From Mangrovimonas futianensis (GTDB lineage: Bacteria; Bacteroidota; Bacteroidia; Flavobacteriales; Flavobacteriaceae): DNA of 64,000 nt. The stretch's first letter is position 1. Every line of letters starts with the position of its first letter. Both the position numbers and the translations under genes were made by a program. Shown here in pieces: positions 37,301 through 45,271 of this stretch. Where the stretch lies: NCBI RefSeq assembly GCF_021245805.1, contig NZ_JAJJNF010000001.1, positions 310,001-374,000 on the forward strand. The letters run 5' to 3'. The notes under the pieces were generated by a model that was given only the letters and a program-made list of their open reading frames with translations, made no database searches and was not told the DNA's origin.

Positions 37301-37990
37301 ATGTTGAACAACTATAACGAAAAGGATAAGGTTCTTTTGGCTGTTGACTGTATCATTTTTGGTTTTGACAACAATCGTTTAAAAATCCTATTGATTAAAA
37401 GGGACTTTGAACCAGAGAAAGGTAAATGGTCATTAATTGGTGGATTTTTAAAACAAGAAGAAAACTTAGATGATGCTGCTAGTAGAGTTTTAAAGCACTT
37501 AACTGGTTTGGATGATGTCTATTTGGAACAGTTTTACACATTCAGTGAAATTGATCGAGATCCGCAGGAGCGCACCATATCTGTAAGTTATTATGCCCTT
37601 ATTAATATTGAAGACCATAACAACGAACTGAATGAGCAGTTTTCTGCACAATGGTTTAGTATTGACAAGGCTCCTAAACTGATTTTTGACCACGACCAAA
37701 TGGTCAAACACGCCATTAGAAGACTTCGTTATAGAGCCTCCACAAAACCCATTGGTTTTGAATTATTGCCTGAGAAATTCACGATGAAACAACTTCAGAA
37801 TCTGTACGAATCTATTTTGGACACCAAATTGGATAAACGAAATTTTATAAGTAAAATTAATTCTTTGGATGTCTTAATCAGACTGGATGAAAAGGATATG
37901 GAATCTTCCCGAAAGGGTTCCTACCTCCACAAATTTGACAAAGAAAAGTATGACCAAAAAGTTTCAGAAGGTTTTACGTTTAAAATTTAA
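37301..37990 (+). CDS. araR: Nudix-like transcriptional regulator of the AraR type
   Basis: This 229-residue cytoplasmic protein has an N-terminal Nudix fold (about 8-140) and a C-terminal winged-helix region (about 150-225, FTMKQLQNLYESILDTKLDKRNFISKI). The Nudix box region GGFLKQEENLDDAASRVLKH has lost the catalytic R-E and E-E residues (it reads R-V and K-H), as expected when the fold has become a sugar sensor. This matches the Nudix-related L-arabinose regulator described in Bacteroides thetaiotaomicron. It is divergent from susC and flanked by candidate operators. It probably represses the locus and is released by arabinose. Confidence 0.87.
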   Translation: MLNNYNEKDKVLLAVDCIIFGFDNNRLKILLIKRDFEPEKGKWSLIGGFLKQEENLDDAASRVLKHLTGLDDVYLEQFYTFSEIDRDPQERTISVSYYALINIEDHNNELNEQFSAQWFSIDKAPKLIFDHDQMVKHAIRRLRYRASTKPIGFELLPEKFTMKQLQNLYESILDTKLDKRNFISKINSLDVLIRLDEKDMESSRKGSYLHKFDKEKYDQKVSEGFTFKI

Positions 37991-38041
37991 GCTTGTCTTT
38001 TAGAAAGAATAAATAAAAACTTCATTATCATAATTTTCCTG

Positions 38042-38073
38042 TTGGTTTGTCAAAACCAATCTTCCTATCTTTA
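38042..38073 (+). promoter_or_regulatory. Inverted repeat and probable promoter of purine nucleoside phosphorylase
   Basis: A perfect repeat TTGGTTT-GTCA-AAACCAA occupies 38042-38059 and may be a weak terminator for the regulator or an operator. Its TTG with 21-nt spacing to TATCTTTA (38066-38073) fits the Bacteroidota TTG-N17-23-TAnnTTTG promoter, 24 nt before the start codon. Confidence 0.4.
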
Positions 38074-38097
38074 TATCTCAAAAATTAAAGAATAACC

Positions 38098-38922
38098 ATG
38101 TTTAACTACACCATAAATTATATCAACGAAACTGTTGATTATCTCACAAGCCGCGGTTTTGAAAACGCAGAAGTAGGAATTATTTTAGGAACAGGGCTTG
38201 GTCAATTGGTAGATGACATTGAAATAATCAAAGAGGTAAGTTATAACCACATTCCCAATTTTCCTACGGCAACAGTTGAGTTTCATAAAGGAAAACTGAT
38301 TTATGGTCTTTTAGAAGGCAAAAAGGTCATTGTTATGCAAGGTCGCTTTCATGTTTATGAAGGGTATACCATGCAAGACGTAACCTTCCCTGTTCGAATC
38401 ATGGAAAAACTGGGCATCCATACGCTTTTGGTATCAAATGCCTCTGGTGCTATTAACCTCAATTATAAAAAAGGGGAGCTGATGCTTATTGAAGACCACA
38501 TCAATCTTCAAGGTGATTCTCCATTAGCCTTTAAAGGTGTTTCACTCTTAGGAGAACGCTTTGTGGATATGAGTCAACCGTATGATTTGGAAATAAACAC
38601 GCAGTTTAAAGAAATTGCAAAAAGGGAAGGAATCGTGCTTCATTCGGGAGTTTATGCCAGTATGTTCGGCCCTCAACTTGAAACCAAAGCAGAATACAGA
38701 ATGTTAAAAATTATAGGAGCTGATGCTGTAGGCATGAGTACTGTTCCCGAAGTCATCGTAGCCAATCACCTAAAATTAAATGTTGCTGCTGTTTCGGTTT
38801 TAACAGATGAATGTGATCCAGATAACCTGAAACCAGTGAGCTTGGAAGAAATTGTGGCTATTGCCAATAAAGCAGAACCCCAGATGATCACTTTGTTTAA
38901 GCAACTGATTAAATCCCTGTAA
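38098..38922 (+). CDS. punA: Purine nucleoside phosphorylase (trimeric PNP-I type)
   Basis: This 274-residue cytoplasmic enzyme has GIILGTGLGQLVDDIE (phosphate site), VEFHKGKLIYGLLEGKKVIVMQGRFHVYEGY, LLVSNASGAINLNYKKGELMLIEDHIN, GPQLETKAEYRMLKIIGADAVGMSTVPEVI and the base-site VLTDECDP. It splits purine nucleosides with phosphate into base and ribose 1-phosphate for salvage. Length matches the PNP-I/MTAP superfamily. Three nt separate it from the following hydrolase gene. Confidence 0.93.
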   Translation: MFNYTINYINETVDYLTSRGFENAEVGIILGTGLGQLVDDIEIIKEVSYNHIPNFPTATVEFHKGKLIYGLLEGKKVIVMQGRFHVYEGYTMQDVTFPVRIMEKLGIHTLLVSNASGAINLNYKKGELMLIEDHINLQGDSPLAFKGVSLLGERFVDMSQPYDLEINTQFKEIAKREGIVLHSGVYASMFGPQLETKAEYRMLKIIGADAVGMSTVPEVIVANHLKLNVAAVSVLTDECDPDNLKPVSLEEIVAIANKAEPQMITLFKQLIKSL

Positions 38923-38925
38923 TAT

Positions 38926-39750
38926 TTGAAAATCAATTTTAAAAAGATTGTTAGAAGAACGGTAAGAGTTTTAATTGTTATTGCAGTTTTACATCTCCTG
39001 TTTTTCATCTTCCTCTATTTTAAACAAGAGAAATTTTTCTTCAACCCTAAAATTTTGAAGAAAGATTACACCTATCAATTTGAACAACCTTTTGAAGAAA
39101 TCAATATTCCCGTTGCAGAAAACGTTGATTTGAATGCCCTTCTTTTTAAAACTAAAGAACCCTCAAAAGGTATCATACTATACTATCATGGTAATGCCGG
39201 GGCCATTCATGATTGGGGGAAACGAGCGCCATTATACCTAGACAACGGTTATGACATCCTCTTTTTTGACTACCGTGGATATGGTAAAAGCGATGGTGCT
39301 TATGAAAATACCGAACAATTATTAAATGACGCCCTCAAGGTTTATGACTACACTAAAAAATCTTATGCTGAAAAGGACATTATAGTTCTCGGATATTCTT
39401 TAGGTAGTGGATTGGCTACCTATGCAGCCTCTAAAAACAATCCCAAAATGCTCATTTTGAATGCGCCTTACTATTCATGGAAAATATTGGTTTCGGAACA
39501 AATAGCTCCACCCGTTCCCGAATTTTTGGTTCGCTATGACATTCCCACATTCCAATATATCCAGGCAGTAACTTGCCCTATTAAAATATTCAGTGGAACA
39601 AGAGATTTTTTGGTAAACCCTGACCTAAATGCCAAAAAACTAAAGGATCTTAACCCCCAGAATATAGAATTGAATATGATAACAGATGGCGGGCACAATG
39701 GCTTACACATTACTAAAGCCTATTACGACGCCCTTAAGAGAATTCTTTAA
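38926..39750 (+). CDS. Membrane-anchored alpha/beta hydrolase, TTG start
   Basis: No ATG exists near the start of this frame; translation most likely begins at TTG 38926-38928, 3 nt after the PNP stop, giving 274 residues. An N-terminal anchor (about 10-32) is followed by an alpha/beta hydrolase. It carries the oxyanion motif YYHGNAGAIHDWG, FFDYRGYGKSDG, nucleophile elbow GYSLGSG, Asp in GTRDFLVN and His in GGHNGLH. It resembles the ABHD13/Bem46 group. The substrate is unknown. It converges with the DUF155 gene, overlapping by 4 nt. Confidence 0.8.
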   Translation: MKINFKKIVRRTVRVLIVIAVLHLLFFIFLYFKQEKFFFNPKILKKDYTYQFEQPFEEINIPVAENVDLNALLFKTKEPSKGIILYYHGNAGAIHDWGKRAPLYLDNGYDILFFDYRGYGKSDGAYENTEQLLNDALKVYDYTKKSYAEKDIIVLGYSLGSGLATYAASKNNPKMLILNAPYYSWKILVSEQIAPPVPEFLVRYDIPTFQYIQAVTCPIKIFSGTRDFLVNPDLNAKKLKDLNPQNIELNMITDGGHNGLHITKAYYDALKRIL

Positions 39751-40532
39751 AAAAAGATCTTACCAACAAATAGATCAATCACTTCAACCAATATAAGGAT
39801 GATAATTATCCATTCCAGCTTGCTGCTCTCGCTGTGATACATAATATCCTTAAAAAGATCTAAATTTTCCTTAATGATCTCTATTCTATCGTGAATAAGT
39901 TGGTATCGGTCATGGAGATCAAACGACTTTTTTAATTGTGTGTTTAAGGTGTCCAATTCCTCATTTCCCCAAGTACTATCAGGAGAATCAAAAATATATA
40001 AGTGTTCTGATATCTTATTTTTAATGTTTAGAACCTTAGCAATAAAACGTTTCAATTTGGCTCCCGAAATGTCCAATTTCCCTTTTTGCTCTAGAAAAAG
40101 TGTATGACTATTTGTTTCCACCAAAAGATCTTCTGTTATCTCAGAAAACTTGTCTAATGCAACAGATTGTGACGTATTAAGCATCACTAGGCGAATCATC
40201 TCTTTATCCAACCTTGGAAGAACAGCCTTTTCAAATTCAGCACTTAAGGCATTTGGTTGAATCTCCACTTTCATATCTTCTGAAAGCACTTTGGAATCAT
40301 AGTTTTTACAAAAAGGCTTTATTTTCTCCAAAACATCATCTATTTCTGCTGTTTGGAGGTTAAAAAAACTAACAATTCCGTAATGGAAAATATACACAAA
40401 CTTATCTTCTGAAGTTTTATAGAAAAGTTCGTCACTGTCATGAAACAAGAGCTGCAGTTCGTGCTGCAGCTCTTGTCTACATGTTTTTATATTGATGGTA
40501 CTTGCCACATGATAGGCAACAACTTGATACAT
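39747..40532 (-). CDS. RMD1/YagE family (DUF155) protein with C-terminal membrane anchor
   Basis: This 261-residue protein carries the DUF155 pattern: DKFVYIFHYGIVSFFNLQTAEIDDVL, then SVALDKFSEITEDLLVETN, a helical region (DRYQLIHDRIEIIKENLDLFKDIMYHSESSKLEW) and one C-terminal membrane segment (IIIILILVEVIDLFVG). Yeast RMD1 relatives act in mitochondrial or sporulation processes; the bacterial role is unknown. The stop codon of this gene overlaps the hydrolase, and its start shares 1 nt with the VOC gene stop. Confidence 0.78.
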   Translation of the reverse strand: MYQVVAYHVASTINIKTCRQELQHELQLLFHDSDELFYKTSEDKFVYIFHYGIVSFFNLQTAEIDDVLEKIKPFCKNYDSKVLSEDMKVEIQPNALSAEFEKAVLPRLDKEMIRLVMLNTSQSVALDKFSEITEDLLVETNSHTLFLEQKGKLDISGAKLKRFIAKVLNIKNKISEHLYIFDSPDSTWGNEELDTLNTQLKKSFDLHDRYQLIHDRIEIIKENLDLFKDIMYHSESSKLEWIIIILILVEVIDLFVGKIFF

Positions 40533-40945
40533 TAATTCTTAAAGGTTTCTCCCTCGTTTTTAAAAGTTTTAAATTCTAGCATATAACCATTAGGGTCCTT
40601 TATAAAAAAGGAATTATGCTCACCAGCTTGATCTTCCAAAAAAGTGGCTTGGGTCACCAGTTGAAGTTTCAAATTTTTAAGTTTTCCATATATATCATTC
40701 CAAACCTTTTGATCAACAATAATCCCAAAATGGAAAGAAGGCAAAATTTTACCTTCAAACACATAATTTGGATTATTAAAATCAAACTTGCCTGCTTTAA
40801 TAAAGGTAAGTTGATGTCCAAACAAATTGACATCCACCCATGTTTGGGTCTCTCTACCTAAGGTTGCGCCTATGTTATTGGTATAAAAGCTTTTTGTTTC
40901 CCTTACACTCAAACAAGGCAACGACATGTGAAATGACGTCTCCAT
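40532..40945 (-). CDS. VOC-superfamily (glyoxalase-like) protein
   Basis: The 137-residue protein has two beta-alpha-beta-beta-beta modules. Visible motifs are SLPCLSVRETKSFYTNNIGATLG, LFGHQLTFIK, FHFGIIVD and the closing FFIKDPNGYMLEFKTF, where the last Glu is the usual metal ligand. Members include glyoxalases, dioxygenases and fosfomycin-resistance proteins; this one cannot be placed further. It is in a small minus-strand operon with the two short conserved proteins upstream. Confidence 0.8.
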   Translation of the reverse strand: METSFHMSLPCLSVRETKSFYTNNIGATLGRETQTWVDVNLFGHQLTFIKAGKFDFNNPNYVFEGKILPSFHFGIIVDQKVWNDIYGKLKNLKLQLVTQATFLEDQAGEHNSFFIKDPNGYMLEFKTFKNEGETFKN

Positions 40946-40956
40946 AATATGAAATT

Positions 40957-41187
40957 TTAAAGTGGCTTAAGACTTTCCACTCTGTAAATTACGAAATCTT
41001 GGTCATCATCCTCAAAAATTTCAACAAAAGTTAATTTAAACTCTTTATCAATCAAACTTTTGTCATTTTTAAGGTCAAATTGTTTCAGAACACGCGGATG
41101 AATTTCTTCAAACACCATGTCTTCACCACTTTCAAATGTAAAAGTATAATATCCCTTTTTGTAGGATTTAAAAACAGCTGTTTTCAT
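40957..41187 (-). CDS. Conserved small protein of unknown function (76 aa)
   Basis: A compact, probably beta-rich soluble protein with no signal peptide: it begins MKTAVFKSYKKGYYTF and ends VIYRVESLKPL. I do not recognise the family. Codon use resembles neighbours and it lies 11 nt before the VOC gene and 25 nt after the acidic-tailed gene, so it looks like a genuine operon member. The context (polyamine genes upstream) does not define a function. Confidence 0.65.
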   Translation of the reverse strand: MKTAVFKSYKKGYYTFTFESGEDMVFEEIHPRVLKQFDLKNDKSLIDKEFKLTFVEIFEDDDQDFVIYRVESLKPL

Positions 41188-41212
41188 TTAAAAAATAAGA
41201 AAATTAATTGTA

Positions 41213-41521
41213 CTAATCTTCGTCTTCTTCCATCTCGGCATCTTCCATCTCGATGTCAAGAGAGTCCTTTTCTTCTGTAGAGTCGTCGTTATCATCGTCG
41301 TCATCTTCAGAATAGTTTTCCATGGCTTGAACCAAACGCACGCCCACTTTTACTAAATAAATGGTATCATCGGTTCTTACTTCCACGGCCTCTACAATTT
41401 CATTTTTGGCATTTCTGAATGATATGATATCATCATCATCATAACCATCAGGAAATTTTTCAACTAAAAGGTCCAAAATTTCACCGTTTAATTTTTGGTA
41501 ATCAACAATTTTTCTAATCAT
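41213..41521 (-). CDS. Small protein with strongly acidic C-terminal tail (102 aa)
   Basis: Residues 1-70 form a globular part (MIRKIVDYQKLNGEILDLLVEKFPDGYDDDDIISFRN, then VRTDDTIYLVKVGVRLVQAME). The last 30 are almost all Asp/Glu, encoded by GAT/GAC/GAA runs. The protein lies 12 nt after the DHS-like gene. The family is unfamiliar to me beyond seeming typical of flavobacteria; acidic tails can mimic nucleic acid or act as chaperone-binding regions, but that is speculation. Confidence 0.65.
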   Translation of the reverse strand: MIRKIVDYQKLNGEILDLLVEKFPDGYDDDDIISFRNAKNEIVEAVEVRTDDTIYLVKVGVRLVQAMENYSEDDDDDNDDSTEEKDSLDIEMEDAEMEEDED

Positions 41522-41533
41522 TTTTTTATTTGG

Positions 41534-42508
41534 TTACATGTCTAATAAATAGGCAAAGATCAACGGAGCAACTATGGTTGCATCACTTTCTATAATAAAT
41601 TTTGGTGTATCAATATCTAATTTACCCCAAGTGATTTTTTCATTTGGAACAGCTCCAGAATAAGAACCATAACTCGTTGTTGAATCACTTATTTGACAGA
41701 AATAACTCCAAAATGGCGTATCTGTTCTTTCCATATCCTGATAAAGCATAGGGACTACACAAATTGGGAAATCACCTGCAATTCCACCTCCTATTTGGAA
41801 AAATCCAATTCCATTCTCAGAATTATCAGTGTACCAGTCTGCTAAAAAAGCCATGTACTCTATTCCTGATTTCATGGTACTAGCCTTTAACTCTCCTTTA
41901 AGAACATAGCTTGCAAATATATTACCCATGGTACTGTCTTCCCACCCTGGAACAACAATTGGTAAATTTTTCTCGGCTGCGGCATACATCCAAGAGTCTT
42001 TTAAATCTATTTCATAATATTCTTCTAAGACACCAGACAACAACATTTTATACATAAATTCATGAGGAAAATAGCGCTCCCCATTATCCTCTGCATCTTT
42101 CCAGATTTTATGAATGTGTTTTTGAAGTCTCCTAAAAGCCTCTTCTTCTGGGATACAAGTATCAGTAACTCGATTCAGTCCCTTCTCCAATAAATCCCAT
42201 TCTTCCTTTGGTGTTAAATCACGGTAATTTGGCACTCTTTCATAATGAGAATGAGCCACCAAATTCATAATATCTTCTTCAAGATTGGCACCTGTGCATG
42301 AAATGATTTGTACTTTATCTTGTCGAATCATCTCAGCAAATATTTTACCTAACTCCGCGGTACTCATAGCTCCTGCCAATGAAACAAGCATTTTAGCACC
42401 GTTGTTTAATTGATCCTCATAAGCCTTGGCTGCATCAACCAAAGCGGCCGCATTAAAGTGCAAATAATATTTTTCTATAAAATTTGAAATAGCACCTTTA
42501 TTATTCAT
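41534..42508 (-). CDS. Deoxyhypusine-synthase-like protein (probable homospermidine or related polyamine synthase)
   Basis: This 324-residue cytoplasmic protein keeps the DHS core: MLVSLAGAMSTAELGKIFAEMI (NAD site), IISCTGANLEEDIMNLVAHSHYE, VVPGWEDSTMGNIFASY, FFQIGGGIAGDFPICVVPML and the catalytic-lysine region ITWGKLDIDTPKFIIESDATIVAPL (Lys296). Bacteria lack eIF5A, and DHS relatives such as SpeY make homospermidine from spermidine or putrescine. It lies 113 nt downstream of arginine decarboxylase, supporting a polyamine role. No agmatinase lies between them. Confidence 0.85.
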   Translation of the reverse strand: MNNKGAISNFIEKYYLHFNAAALVDAAKAYEDQLNNGAKMLVSLAGAMSTAELGKIFAEMIRQDKVQIISCTGANLEEDIMNLVAHSHYERVPNYRDLTPKEEWDLLEKGLNRVTDTCIPEEEAFRRLQKHIHKIWKDAEDNGERYFPHEFMYKMLLSGVLEEYYEIDLKDSWMYAAAEKNLPIVVPGWEDSTMGNIFASYVLKGELKASTMKSGIEYMAFLADWYTDNSENGIGFFQIGGGIAGDFPICVVPMLYQDMERTDTPFWSYFCQISDSTTSYGSYSGAVPNEKITWGKLDIDTPKFIIESDATIVAPLIFAYLLDM

Positions 42509-42621
42509 TTTCTTATATTTTACTTAATTAGTATAATCTTAACTTAACGTTTCATGAAATTTAAAACGAAACTTATTAATCTGCAAAAGCTTTTGCCTAA
42601 AAGCTTCCAAATTGAAGCAAA

Positions 42622-44022
42622 TTATTTCCCATCATAACCCAATATTTTCAATAGGTCTTCACTTTTTTGCTGTTCACTAAACAATTGGGTCGTAATATTA
42701 CCATCCTCGTCCTTATCTATTAGAAGATGCTTTGGAGATGGTATTAGACAGTGCTGTAAACCTCCAAAACCTCCAATGGTTTCCTGATAAGCTCCTGTAT
42801 TGAAAAAGCCTATATATAAAGGTTTATCCTTGTTATACTTAGGCAAATAAATGGCATTTACATGTTGTTCACTGTTATAATAGTCATCACTATCACAGGT
42901 CAACCCTCCCAATAAAACCCTTTCATAGCTTTCATTCCACCTATTTATGGGCAACATGACAAACCTCTTATTAATCGCCCATGTGTCTGGCAAAGTTGTA
43001 ATGAAAGAAGAATTGATCATATTCCACTTCTCTCGATCATTTTGTTGTTTTTGATATAGCACCTCATAAATAGCACCTCCACTTTCACCTACAGTGAAGC
43101 TTCCAAATTCTGTAAATATATTAGGAACATCTACCTCTGCTTCATCACAAGCTATCTTGATTTGGTTGATAATTTCATCAACCATATAGGCGTAATCAAA
43201 ATCAAATGCCAAAGAGTTTTTAATTGGGAATCCACCACCTATGTTCAAGCTATCCAACGTCGGACAGATTTTTTTCAAGTTGACATAAACCCGTAAACAT
43301 TTGTTAAGTTCGTTCCAATAGTAAGCATTGTCACGAATTCCTGTATTAATAAAAAAGTGGAGCATTTTCAGTTCGACTTTCTTATTCTCTTGGATTTGAT
43401 TCTTATAAAATGGAACAATGTTCTTATATCCGATTCCTAATCTTGAGGTATAAAATTCAAATTTAGGTTCTTCCTCAGAAGCTATTCTTATTCCCACCTT
43501 AAACTTGCCATTGATTTCATCTGAAAGCAAGTCAATCTCTTCATAGTTATCGATAATGGGGACGCAATTCTTGTGGCCTTCGTTAATCAATCTGGCTATG
43601 TTATTAACGTATTGAGCCCGTTTAAAGCCATTGCAAATCACAAAGGTTTTATCTGTGATTTTCCCCTCTCGTTTTAAATTCTCTACGATATCAATGTCAA
43701 AGGCCGAAGATGTTTCAATATGGATATCATTTTTTAGAGCTTCATCTAAGACATACTTAAAATGGGAACTCTTAGTACAATAGCAATAATTATACTTCCC
43801 TTTATAATTATGGTTTTTAATGGATTTGGCAAACCACCCTTTGGCTCTATTGATATTATTTGATATCTGAGGCAAATAGGTGAATTTTAAAGGAGCCCCA
43901 TATTCCTCAACCATTTTTTTCAAATCAATATCATGGAATCTCAAGTAATTACCATCTAAGGTAAATTCTTCTTGGGGGAAATAAAAAGTCTGATCTATTA
44001 AATCTACGTATTTGGTATTCAT
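42622..44022 (-). CDS. speA: Arginine decarboxylase, fold-type III PLP enzyme
   Basis: This 466-residue protein belongs to the alanine-racemase-fold decarboxylases, shorter than the 630-residue E. coli SpeA. The PLP lysine is Lys84 in YCYCTKSSHFKYV. Other motifs are HIETSSAFDIDIV, GFKRAQYVNNI, FYTSRLGIGYK, LNIGGGFPIKN, GLTCDSDDYY and FNTGAYQE. It should convert arginine to agmatine for polyamine synthesis. The DHS-like gene downstream fits. Diaminopimelate or carboxynorspermidine decarboxylase are relatives, but length and motifs favour arginine decarboxylase as in other flavobacteria. A 327-nt leader region precedes it. Confidence 0.85.
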   Translation of the reverse strand: MNTKYVDLIDQTFYFPQEEFTLDGNYLRFHDIDLKKMVEEYGAPLKFTYLPQISNNINRAKGWFAKSIKNHNYKGKYNYCYCTKSSHFKYVLDEALKNDIHIETSSAFDIDIVENLKREGKITDKTFVICNGFKRAQYVNNIARLINEGHKNCVPIIDNYEEIDLLSDEINGKFKVGIRIASEEEPKFEFYTSRLGIGYKNIVPFYKNQIQENKKVELKMLHFFINTGIRDNAYYWNELNKCLRVYVNLKKICPTLDSLNIGGGFPIKNSLAFDFDYAYMVDEIINQIKIACDEAEVDVPNIFTEFGSFTVGESGGAIYEVLYQKQQNDREKWNMINSSFITTLPDTWAINKRFVMLPINRWNESYERVLLGGLTCDSDDYYNSEQHVNAIYLPKYNKDKPLYIGFFNTGAYQETIGGFGGLQHCLIPSPKHLLIDKDEDGNITTQLFSEQQKSEDLLKILGYDGK

Positions 44023-44349
44023 TACTTATTTTTTGAAAAATTTAAAATTGTGAATTATATATTAACTCACCATGAAATTAACAATAAATAAAGAATATTA
44101 AACCAAAAGAGGTACAATAGTCGTTGCAACAAACCCAAAGAGGTTTCGACTAGAAAGGTTCATTTTTACGGAAGTTAGCTTTAAAATTCGGTTTCCCAAT
44201 CTTTGGGTTACTTTTGAATATGACTCCCTATTTTTCAAAAGCCCGAACGTACAAACAGATTTCAAATTGTTCAGCTAAAAAACTTCTGCAAATGAACTAT
44301 AAAAAATTAAATTTAAAAGGATTTTTTAAAAAAAAATAAAAACTATTAA
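44023..44349 (-). other. speA leader region with long-range hairpin
   Basis: The 327-bp spacer between the pseudouridine-synthase-like gene and speA holds a perfect 10-bp inverted repeat: AACCCAAAGA at 44132-44141 and TCTTTGGGTT at 44200-44209, with a 58-nt loop. One arm lies inside a 21-codon open frame described separately. I see no strong terminator or recognised riboswitch. Confidence 0.45.
44098..44163 (-). CDS. Possible 21-aa leader peptide upstream of speA
   Basis: An ATG at 44161-44163 opens a frame of 21 residues ending in TAA at 44098-44100, 75 nt before speA. The peptide begins MNLSSRNLFGFV and ends VPLLV, hydrophobic with one Arg (CGA). The frame covers one arm of the 10-bp inverted repeat in the leader. 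It could be a regulatory uORF of the kind that senses polyamine or arginine supply, or simply chance. No homolog can be checked here. Confidence 0.3.
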   Translation of the reverse strand: MNLSSRNLFGFVATTIVPLLV

Positions 44350-45228
44350 CTACAACATTTTCAACAAGTTGACTTCCTGCTCAGTCAAATGTTTCCAATA
44401 TCCTCTAGGAATATCTTTTTTAGTTAGGTGTGCAATAGCTACACAATCTACTTTGATAATGTTGTAACCCAAATGATCAAAAATATTCCTGATAATGGAG
44501 TTTCCAATATTCTTAATTTTTAATCCAATTTGATTGTGAGCCTGACCGTCAATAAAACTAATTTCCTCAACAGTGACATCCTTTCCATCAATAGTTAAAC
44601 CTTCTTCAATTTTTTTGAAGTCTTCATACTTCAAATTTTTATCAAGTTCTATTTGAAATAATCTTGGAACACCTGTCTTGGAACTAGTGAATTTTTTGGT
44701 AATGGAATCATCATTTGTAAACAAAAGCAGACCAGTAGAATTTCTACCCAACCTTCCTATAGGCTTAATTTTAGCATTGGTAGCATTGGCAACCAGGTCC
44801 ATTACAGTTTTATCTTTTTGGTCACTTGTAGTTGTAGCAAATCCTTTTGGTTTGTTCAAAAGAACATAGGCTTTTTTCTCAGGATAAATACGGGCTCCAT
44901 CATATTTCACTTCGTCTTCCAACTTCACCTTATACCCCATTTCGGTAATCACCTTGCCATTTACCGTAACCAACCCAAGAGCTATATGTTCATCTGCTTC
45001 CCTTCTTGAACAGATTCCTGAATTTGAAATATATTTATTCAACCTTACTTCATCTGGGTTCCCAGAAGGTTTGGAGTTGTTTTGTTTTTTTATAGGGGCA
45101 TTCCCGCGAGCAAAACTCTTTCCTCCTGAAGCATTACCACCTCTACCTGACCTATTATTCCCACCGCCATGTCTTTGACCTCTACCTGATGGTTTTCCTT
45201 TTCCGCTTGTTCCTTGCTTTCTGCTCAT
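44350..45228 (-). CDS. RsuA/RluB-family pseudouridine-synthase-like protein lacking the catalytic Asp
   Basis: I choose the start at ATG 45226-45228 (MSRKQGTSGKGKPSG, 292 residues); an upstream ATG at 45246 is possible. Residues 1-60 are Gly/Arg/Ser/Lys-rich and disordered. An S4 domain follows (VRLNKYISNSGICSRREADEHI, then GLVTVNGKVI). The catalytic domain has AYVLLNKPKGFATTTSD, IGRLGRNSTGLLLFTNDD and IPRGYWKHLTEQEV. The family motif is GRLDxxTxGLL; here the nucleophilic Asp is Gly161 (GGT). The usual RQVRRM motif reads NSIIRNI. It therefore looks like an RNA-binding paralog without synthase activity, or one with altered chemistry. Confidence 0.8.
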   Translation of the reverse strand: MSRKQGTSGKGKPSGRGQRHGGGNNRSGRGGNASGGKSFARGNAPIKKQNNSKPSGNPDEVRLNKYISNSGICSRREADEHIALGLVTVNGKVITEMGYKVKLEDEVKYDGARIYPEKKAYVLLNKPKGFATTTSDQKDKTVMDLVANATNAKIKPIGRLGRNSTGLLLFTNDDSITKKFTSSKTGVPRLFQIELDKNLKYEDFKKIEEGLTIDGKDVTVEEISFIDGQAHNQIGLKIKNIGNSIIRNIFDHLGYNIIKVDCVAIAHLTKKDIPRGYWKHLTEQEVNLLKML

Positions 45229-45271
45229 GGTTAAAATTTTATGCAAAGATATAGGATAATTACCCGCTTAA

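Noticed and set aside
42583..42596. Perfect palindrome GCAAAAGCTTTTGC between speA and the DHS-like gene
   Set aside because: It has no loop and is not followed by a T run, so it is not a terminator; no second copy supports an operator.
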